From NCBI GenBank assembly GCA_958510875.1, contig OY294068.1, positions 32,840,297 through 32,904,296 of the forward strand: a stretch of DNA of 64,000 nucleotides. The letters run 5' to 3'. The translations under genes were made by a program, and so were the position numbers. Below, piece by piece: positions 37,201-46,200 of this stretch. Below the pieces are notes generated by a model, which saw nothing but the letters and a program-made list of their open reading frames with translations, ran no database searches and had not been told where the DNA came from. The stretch is from Endomychus coccineus. Lineage: Eukaryota > Arthropoda > Insecta > Coleoptera > Endomychidae. Every line of letters starts with the position of its first letter. The first letter of the stretch is position 1.

Positions 37201-40200
37201 ACTTTTTTTATAGCATCTGAGCTGTCTACATCGAAACTACAAATGACGTTTCTAATTCCCTCAAAATTATCGGTTATGAAATGCACAGAATTTAACCACG
37301 TTCCCCATCTAGTTATCACAGGTTCAGGTGGTAAAGGCACATTTTGGTAAACGATCTTTATACACCTGTACTCGCAGAGGGGCTATAAAAATATTTTTTT
37401 TTTATATTTGATACAAGACTATTGACCATTGGAAATTCTGTCCTTTCAACTTCTGCTACTCTATTTAAAGCGTGTGCTAAACAAGTAACATATATTAAAT
37501 ATGGAAAACATATTTTTTAAATTTGTTCAGCTTTGATCATATATGGCGCAGCCACTTAACAATAACAAAATTTTTTCTGCTGGTATCGACTCGGGTTAAA
37601 AAAGTTACTATGAGATGCATTTACAAATCTAGAAATTGTTAGATTGTTAGTTTTTACAACTCCGTAACGGAAACTAAACAGATATCCATATTGGATTATT
37701 CCCTCCATATTGGATTATTCCCAATTGCGGTTTTAATCGCTTCAACAGTAAATTGAATGTTGGAATCGACAATTTTTTTTCGTATGGTCGTAGCAGAAGG
37801 AACCTGAACATCTCTTCAGTACTTGGTTAAAAATTTTTGAAATAATGGATTATCCAATTTTGCAACCGACCAGCAAACTGCATAGATCCTTATTAAAATG
37901 TTTGTTGGTCCGAAACTTTCGTTTGATTTGTAGTGATGAGCTGCTGAACCGAATCTTGAGGCTTTTGTGCACGAGATTTATGCGTTGCAGTGCCCAAGTG
38001 ATCAACTTGAAACTTTTGATTGGTTTTCACCTCTACTAAAATTTTATATACAGGATGTAAATCAAAGTCAGTCAATTTTGATCTTGGGAACAGCGTTAAG
38101 CAAACACACTGCATATTAGAATTTTATAAAATTTGTTTTCCGAAGTGTCTCCTATGAACTATTTTTTGAATTTTGATCGTAGAATTTTTCTTGAAAAAGA
38201 TCACAGGTTTTAGTAAAATGTCACATTCTCATCATAGTACGTTGTATTTAGGCGGATTTTCACAAAACTTAGGAAAAACGTTACGTGGATTGATAGAGCT
38301 TAGCGGTTTTTTGCATTCTCTTAAGGAAGGTATTTGTAAACTTTGATACTTATGCTTGACCGGTGGATTTGATGCACAAATTTTTGAAGTGCATTTTGGT
38401 GCACTTTCTAATTAACTTCCTGAATATTGCTTGTAAGTGCTTGAAAACTTGTAGTTAGAGGGTTTCAAGGTCCCTGATTGTGAATCTGACATCAATATGA
38501 TTAAAAAAATATCTATCTTGCATTAATATGCATTTGCTTTTTTTGCATGCCATTGTGCAGGTAAATCTATTTTTTGTACAACCACATAATTTTTCGCAAT
38601 TAGTCACGCACCCACAAGATATAATATTTATTAGTTCTTCTGGTGCTGCTGGTTGTGTCATCGGAATCGGCTAAAATATTGATTGATGACATTATCAACA
38701 TCTACCTCATCCATACTGTCCTCCTCAATTATGTCTGGATTTGTTTGACAATATTGGAAACCATACAACCAATTTTGTACTTGTAGGTAGACACGTTTCA
38801 AATGTTGTGTAAAGGCGTCTTATGTTGGTACAAGAGTACAGAGACGTACTGCTTTCTTTTTTGAGGTCACACTGGCAAACGACCTACGTCTCAATATTGG
38901 TACCTGGTATTCTGCAGGTATGTTGGGCTTGCGGAAGCTTAATGTTGCACCATATAAAACCAGCAACAACTGGCATCCGTGTTCCAATAAATCTTCAATT
39001 TCAAGATATTTTTCTTTAAACTTTTCTGCATGCTCTTGGAGATCTGGATATTTTTCAAAGTTTTTGAAAAGTACTTGTTTACCTTTATTGAAGAAAGCGG
39101 ACGTAGTATCGCACCCGGTAAATGCTTGCAATAATAAAATATCTGAAATGACTGACAAACAAGTCGTTATAGTATCCGAAGATACGGATGTTCTTGTCCT
39201 ATTGATCGCACTTGCGCCATCAAATCGCAAATTTTATTTTTATGAACCACCTTCTGGTTTAAAAACTGATGAAACTTATTCAAGTGATAGTTTTGACGAG
39301 TATAAGCTATATAAGCCGCATATTTTATTATTGTACGCATTTACCGGGTGCGATACTACGTCCGCTTTCTTCAATAAAGGAAAACAAGTATTTTTAAGAA
39401 TTTCGAAAAATATCCAGATCTCCAAGAGCATGCAGAAAAGTTGAAAGAAAAATATCTTGAAATTGAAGATTTATTGGAACACGGATGCCAGTTGTTGCTG
39501 GTTTTATATGGTGCAACATTAAGCTTCCGCAAGCCCAACATACCTGCAGAATACCAGGTACCAATATCAGAGCTCTCACGCATCTTGAGATGTTGGTCGT
39601 TTGCCAGTGTGACCTCAAAAAAGAAAACAGTACGTCTCTGTACTCTTGTACCAACATAAGACGCCTTTACACAACATTTTAAACGTGTCTACCTACAAGT
39701 ACAAAATTGGATGTATGGTTCCACTCAGCACCCTCCAAGTGGGGATAGAAATGGGTCAATCAATATTTTGAGTCGATTCCGATGACACAACCAGCAGCAC
39801 CGGAAGAACAAATAAATATTATATCTTGTGAGTGCGTGACTAATTGCAAAAAATTATGTGGTTGTAGAAAAAGTGGATTTACCTGCACAATGGCATGCAA
39901 AAAATGCAATGGGATCAACTGCACAAATGTTGAATTACCCGATACAAGAAGATAATGATTCAGATGATGAAATTGCTGAGCTGTCTGATTCAAATGATGT
40001 TTTTAATCCAGATAAAAATAAGTAACATGTACCATGTACAAATTGTTGTAAAAATATAAAAATCTTTATGTTTGCTTATGAAATGCTTCATCTTTACATA
40101 TCCGAATCCTGGAGTAACTCGCGGTCCGGTATAACGACGAGGTTAAATTGCATTTAATTATGCAATCTATCAATTTTCTTATAACTTTGACATCGGATTC

Positions 40201-43200
40201 GTAATCAGCGACCTCGAAAACCCCCGAGTAGCTATTTTCAACTGATTTCAGACAATATTAAAGAAATTAAGAAAAAAGTGCATAATAAAATGCATTTTCA
40301 AATGCATATTAATGCAAGATAGATATTTTTTTAAACCATTTTGATGTCAGATTCACAATCAGGAACCTTGAAACCCTCTAACTACAAGTTTTGAAGCACT
40401 TACAAGCAATATTCAGGAAGTTCATTCAAAAAAGTACCAAAATGCACTTAAAAAATTTGTGCATCAAATCCCCCGGTCAAGCATAAGTAACAAAGTTTAC
40501 AAATACCTTCCTTAAGAGAATGCAAAAAACCGCTAAGCTCTATCAATCCACGTAAAGTTTTTCCTAAGTTTTCCAATTTATGACGAACAAAACAATGTAT
40601 GCAAGTCAGTGTCAAGACCATGTTTACACCTTTGCTAAAAATAATTTTAACACCAGTGCCTTAAAATAAATAAATTTTAGACACTGACAGTACCTATTCT
40701 AAAACTTATATTTTAACGCAAAGTTACATTTGGCTTATATTTTTGGAAAAATGTTTGAAAATTAAAACAATAGTTACTTAGACATAATAATACTTAACAG
40801 TTTGTTGCAAACTGTGCAGAATATACGGTTGTCATCAATGATTTTAAAGTCTTTTTTTATTATTAATCCACTTCTTCAGAAGAATTGATTTACTAGCACT
40901 TTGTTTTGGCATTATCCCACACTTCTGATAAACACTTGAGCAAACAAAACTTTACTGAACTAACTAAAGACAGGACAGAACTAAATCCTAGATTCTTTTC
41001 AAACTTCAAATTTTAAAGGAGGTGTGATTTCATTGGCTCAATGTCAATAGTTTCTTCCACTTATAAAATCTAAAGACGATTGCAATTAGGGTATTTTGGT
41101 ATTCTGAAAATTTGTTAAGCTTTCAGGAAAAACCGTATTGATTTTATGATGGCAATCGACTTATCGCTCAGTAGGGTCTATTGTCGTATTAGATAATACC
41201 GATATGGGGTATTTCCGAGGGATACCTACTTCGCTTATTTCTTTACCTGTTTCCACAGATGTTTGTCCATATTGAAAATTTTTATTTTTTGCAGAAATCC
41301 GAAAAAATATGCACTTGTAGAATTTATTCAAAACATGCAAATGTGCACTTGGTATGCATTTTGCATATTTCCCGAGCTCTAGTTATAATATATCCACAGT
41401 GTGAACTCTTTTATAGTTTCTTAATACGAATGTTTATTGTATTTTTGTAAAATATAAATGGATGTATCATTATTTTGTGTAACTTCCAAAGAAATTGTAA
41501 AATCAATGGAAAATACAATTTTCTTGTAACATATTCCAGATTTTTGCATACCAAAATGAGGAAGAGTGTGACGCTCGAACTTTGACAATTTGTATACAGG
41601 CTGTGACAGATTTAATACGAATTTATGGTACAAAATTGATGGCAGAACCAGTTGAATCAAACTTGTCAGAAAGTCAAATGGAAGAACACGTGAGAGTTTT
41701 CTTAGGAGGGACCTCATTGACCAACATAATACAAGGACTGGTAGATTTAATGGATGATGAGGTAACAACGTTCAGCCATGATGATAAAATCATAAAGTGC
41801 TCATATATGTTCCCTATTACTATTTGCTACTTATCTCTTACATAATTTATAGATACCAGAAATTCAGGACACAGCAGGAGAGTCGCTGTGTCTACTGGTT
41901 CTCAGCAACCGAATCCAATCTTCATCATTGTTATCACGATTAGTCTTAAAATGGTGCAATCCAGCTTCAGGTATGTATCACAGACAGTCAATATAAATGG
42001 AATTAGGCTCTTCAATATCATTCACTGAGCCGAACAGCTTCTCATATTTATTCAAGCTGTTCCTTACTTCAAATCCATAAATGAGTCAAATGTCCTGGTT
42101 GTCACATTTGTGTGACCTATCCCGTTGCTGTCATATCACCAAATTTGCGATTTAAAATCTAGAAATATTTAGATTACAACAACATTTGCCTTTTTTTAAA
42201 TTTCTCACATTAACAATTTGTTGGTATGAAAAAAATTAATCAGTTATTCGTTCTTATGTGATTGCATATCTTGGTTTGCAAATATAGTCACACAGACACC
42301 AAACAAACTTGTTTCAAATGTGATGATGCTCGAATATTCAAAGATAATTTTAATAACAGAGGAGTGAATTTTCCTTCACAATTATTCATTGCATTCCATG
42401 TTTAATTGAAATAAATGACGGTAGAAATTTCTCGATTTGTAAAGTTTATAGGTTAGATTGTCGCACACTGTAACAAACTGTAGCCCCGCAATATTTTTAG
42501 ATGATAATAAAAAAGATCTTATTCAAAATAAAATTTTTATTAATTACTGATATACTCATTGAAAATAATTGAATAATGGATACATTAAAAAAATTATTGT
42601 CTTCGCTTAAATCATTTGAAATTTTGCTAACATTCTAAACTATGAAGCATTCTTTTATATTTATTGTAGAATAAATACCATATGGTAAATTTTATCACGT
42701 TCCTTTTTTTATTCATTCCAATTATTGATATTAACACAACAACACACATCTCTAATTTTAATCATTTATTATTATTTTAAAATTACAAATATTTTCCGTA
42801 TTATTATACTATTTATTTATTTGTTCTATATATTATTTGAATATTCAAAATAAAAAACGAGCCGGGGTACACAATATAATTCATTTATTTGACTTTTGAT
42901 ACATGATAATATAACTGAGTACTGTGCGGTTCAAGAAAGAAGACCGGAAGGGTAAAGGTAGGAACTATTGGAAACAATCTCCAGCTGAAGGGAACCCGTT
43001 GTTAGCATTATTAACCGCAAATAGTATTTTTAGTACATTTTCTTTTATAATTTACCTAGCTCTGGTGATGGCTACTTGGAGCTGAAAGGTCCTTCAATCA
43101 ATCAAAACGGGGGTGGACGAGTCCGGAGCACTTAGACCGCTTGATTGGGTCCCTTGTGCGCCCCTTGATACAATAATCAGGCCTAAGGCATTGCCAAAGG

Positions 43201-46200
43201 CTAAGATTTTGCATGGACTGATATCTCTTATGGCTTCAAGCGGCATATGTTTACTGTCGAGGTGTTGTAGCCTGAGAGAAGCCAGTGCTGGACATTCTGC
43301 TAGGATGTGAGAAGCAGTTTCATCCACATCTACTATAAGCTGGGTCCTCAATAATACCCATTGTGTGTAGATGTTTATTCAGATGACAGTGTCCTGTGAG
43401 GAGTCCTGTCACCAGTTTTAGGCCTCTCCTGCTCATAGAGAGTAGGGTTTTAGAGAGTTTAGGCGAGAATTCCCCGATGTGGAGCTTTGTCTGCCTCATG
43501 CCGGGGGAACTACGCCAGACCGAGAGCCACTGCCTATCCAGTAGCTCCTTGAGGGCGTGGAGCCCGGTGGTCGATGAAATTCCGATCGTGGAATCGGAGC
43601 CAGGGGCGCTCAAGGAACCCCGTTCGGCCAATTCATCGGCCACTTCGTTTCCCTTGAGGCCAGAATGGGCCGCTACCCACACTAGCTGAAGTTTGTTCTT
43701 TCTGACTAATTCAACCAGAGTTTCCCTGCACTTCAAGACAAGCCTAGAAGTCATTATGTGGGCGCGAAGTGCGCCCAGGGCCGCTCGGCGGTCAGTGCAG
43801 ATGTAAACCCGCCACCCTCGGTGGTTTAATCTAAGGTTTTCCAGGGCACATGTCCGTATTGCACAGACCTCAGCCTGGAAAACGGTTGCGTGGCCACCTA
43901 GGGAAACTGAAATCTCCCTTCTGGGTGTAAACGAGTAGAATCAGACTCCGCTAGACTCGCCAGTCTTAGACCCGTCCGTGAACCACACGAGTCCCAGAGT
44001 CCTTGTTCTCCCAGTCCGTCCTCTGGGTTATGAGGATGTCTGGTGTTTGAAACCTGACAGCAGGCGCTATCGCATCCTGCGTCAGTCGGAGGATTGGGCA
44101 GTTCTCGGCTGCCCAGTCCAAAATTTTGCCATTACCGCCAGGCATAGACGCACCGACCCAATGGCCCAGACCAGCCAACCGATACGCCGTACCCGCGGCC
44201 ACTGTTTTGATATGGAGTTGTAGAGGATCCTCATAGCCCCCGTTATCCCCACGCAGGCTAATCGTAGAGCCTTGTCCAGCGCCAGACGGGACAAAGCCGT
44301 TTCTGTCGTCGCCCACTACACAACGGCTGCGTAGGTTATGATTGTGCATTTCCCAGCTCAGTTTAGCATCGAGGATAACTCCAAGGTCCTTCACTGAGCC
44401 TTTCATGTGCAGGGACCTTCCAAACAGACGAATGTCTGGTAGGGGTCCCAGTTTCCGTTTCCTCGTGAAAAAAACCACTTCGGTCTTTTCAGAATTCCCT
44501 CGACCTGGCACCAGCGAGCAACAATGGCAAGTGCGGTGTTCTGCAGCTCGCACAAGGTAGCTGGGTGTCTTCCGAGGATCACAGCTGCCAAGTCGTCTGC
44601 GTAGGCTTGGGCGTAGAACCCAGCCTCATTCAGCTCGACCAACAAACTGTCCACCACCAGGCACCACAGGAGCGGAGACAGTTCTCCTCCCTGTATGGCA
44701 CTCAAGGGTGACGTGTGTACATGCGACGCTGCCATTATGGTGCGCCATTATCAGTCTCTGCGAGAGTAGAGGTGTGCTCGATTCGCTCTCGCGTTGACAC
44801 GGAAGTCATCGAGTAGTGTGACTATGAGGTTGTCATCAGACCCGGGAAAATGCACCGACATTAGATGTCGTAGCGTCTCGTCCGGCGATGACGTGTACTC
44901 CCCGTTCGGCAGAATCACTGATCCTGTGCCAATCCCCTTGGAAAGAGCCTTAGGTCCTTTGTACATCAATAGCTTTTTAGTGGATAAGGGTGATTATTTC
45001 GTACTTTTTAGTATTGGAAACAGCGTAATTGTACGAGGTCATATGAAAATGCATGAAATAAGTAAAACAACGAATTCACGCTTAATCAAAATACAGCAAA
45101 CGGTGAAAATGATCTAAACGCATTGCACTTAGCCATTATAACCCCTCTCCACTAAATTTGTCACAGACTGCCATCAGAGGATGGAGAGACAGAAAGGGAT
45201 ATGCGCGTGAGCGTATCGTACCGTTTGCCTGTCCTAATTTCATGAACATAGAACTCGTAACCGTATATCCATTGCACGGTCGTATACACAGGTCTGGAAA
45301 CTCTATGGTTGACTTGAGTCGCTTACGCGTCGTGATACTCGTAGTCCCTCGCTCAGCTACCAGCTGGCGCTTGGATCGAGTGGGGGTAAAACGATTTCTT
45401 TCCAGAATCGCAAGCAGTGTTACTATTGCCCATTTGCACCGTTTAGGCATAGCTTAAAATTGTCGAAATGTTAACTTTGAACCTTTTAAAAGGTCGTGAT
45501 AGCCCCAAACTTGTTCGAAAACTGTTTTGAATTGGTTAATTTTCGATTAATCGAATTAAAGTTCACGTGAGGAGCGCGTAGCTCGCGAGGTAGAAAAGTG
45601 CAAATTTACGGTACATAGAACGTCTTAACGAGGACTTTTCGCATGCGGTTTTCGCTCCATGTCGTTAGTTTATGAACGGGGCCAACTAAATAACACAGTC
45701 TCGGGCCCCAAAATGTCGATTAAATATTAATTGAAACAGAAACAGGTATTCTCAGCTACTAGCGTATGACGTGCGATGTATCAAAGGGAATTTTCTAGCT
45801 ACTAAAATATACTCAAAGCGGGTAAAAGGCCTATAGCCGAAAACACTTTATTACAACTGGCTCCGGCCGCAGGGGGAAAGAAACGGCCACAAATTAACAA
45901 GATCGAGGTAAAAAGTATAAATTCTAACTGACGCGTAGCGAGCTCCTCGAGGCATATGTCCAAATGATTACGTTCATAGCTAATTATATAGGACGTCTTT
46001 CGTTCATGCAATTGTGTTTTTATACAATTCGAACCTTCTAATTTCGATAGGCCACGTGAAAATCTCGGAGTCCAAAGCGCTATCGAGATCTGAACGTTAA
46101 AACTTTCGTATAAAATTGTGTTTACAAGTCAACTGACACTTGTCACAGAATACTCTTCATAGAGATCAAGATGATACTCTTACGTGACGTCTTTTATGTT

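Larger units (their letters stand above)
38234..40585. repeat. Large inverted repeat (palindromic insert) inside the hAT
   Basis: The left arm, about 38234-39136, is repeated inverted in the right arm, about 39322-40585, with about 185 bp of single-copy sequence between. The right arm holds about 385 bp (39905-40290) that the left arm lacks. Arms carry the C-terminal half of a Cys-rich protein gene (see 38455-39230 and 39322-40020) and, outside it, about 300 bp of non-coding sequence, e.g. ACCGCTAAGCTCTATCAATC and its complement. Confidence 0.82.
36506..41381 (-). mobile_element. hAT element with BED-finger transposase (4.9 kb, composite)
   Basis: TIRs are TAGAGC(A/T)CGGGAAATATGCA at both ends. 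The original 8-bp TSD GTTATAAT is at 41382-41389 and, beyond the younger satellite element, at 34657-34664. Transposase pieces on the minus strand: start MPKQSASKSILLKKW at 40912, BED-finger cysteines in FCTVCNK at about 40810-40830 (one-base frameshift between them), BED histidines in HLGTATHK at about 38020-38045, LDNPLFQKFL at about 37840, VTCLAHALNRVAEVERTEFP at about 37430-37490, and LPPEPVITRWGTWLNSVHF at about 37280-37340. Stops are present and the C-terminal dimerisation part is absent or unreadable. A palindromic block lies between the two halves of the BED finger. Confidence 0.8.

Noticed and set aside
38920..39444. 174-codon open frame across the centre of the palindrome
   Set aside because: Its first 70 codons are antisense of the left arm gene copy and only the rest is sense, so it is a chance fusion caused by the inverted repeat.
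43396..43689. Plus-strand open frames at 43396-43689, 43978-44223, 44342-44560 and 44794-45117
   Set aside because: Antisense shadows of the GC-richer LINE coding sequence.
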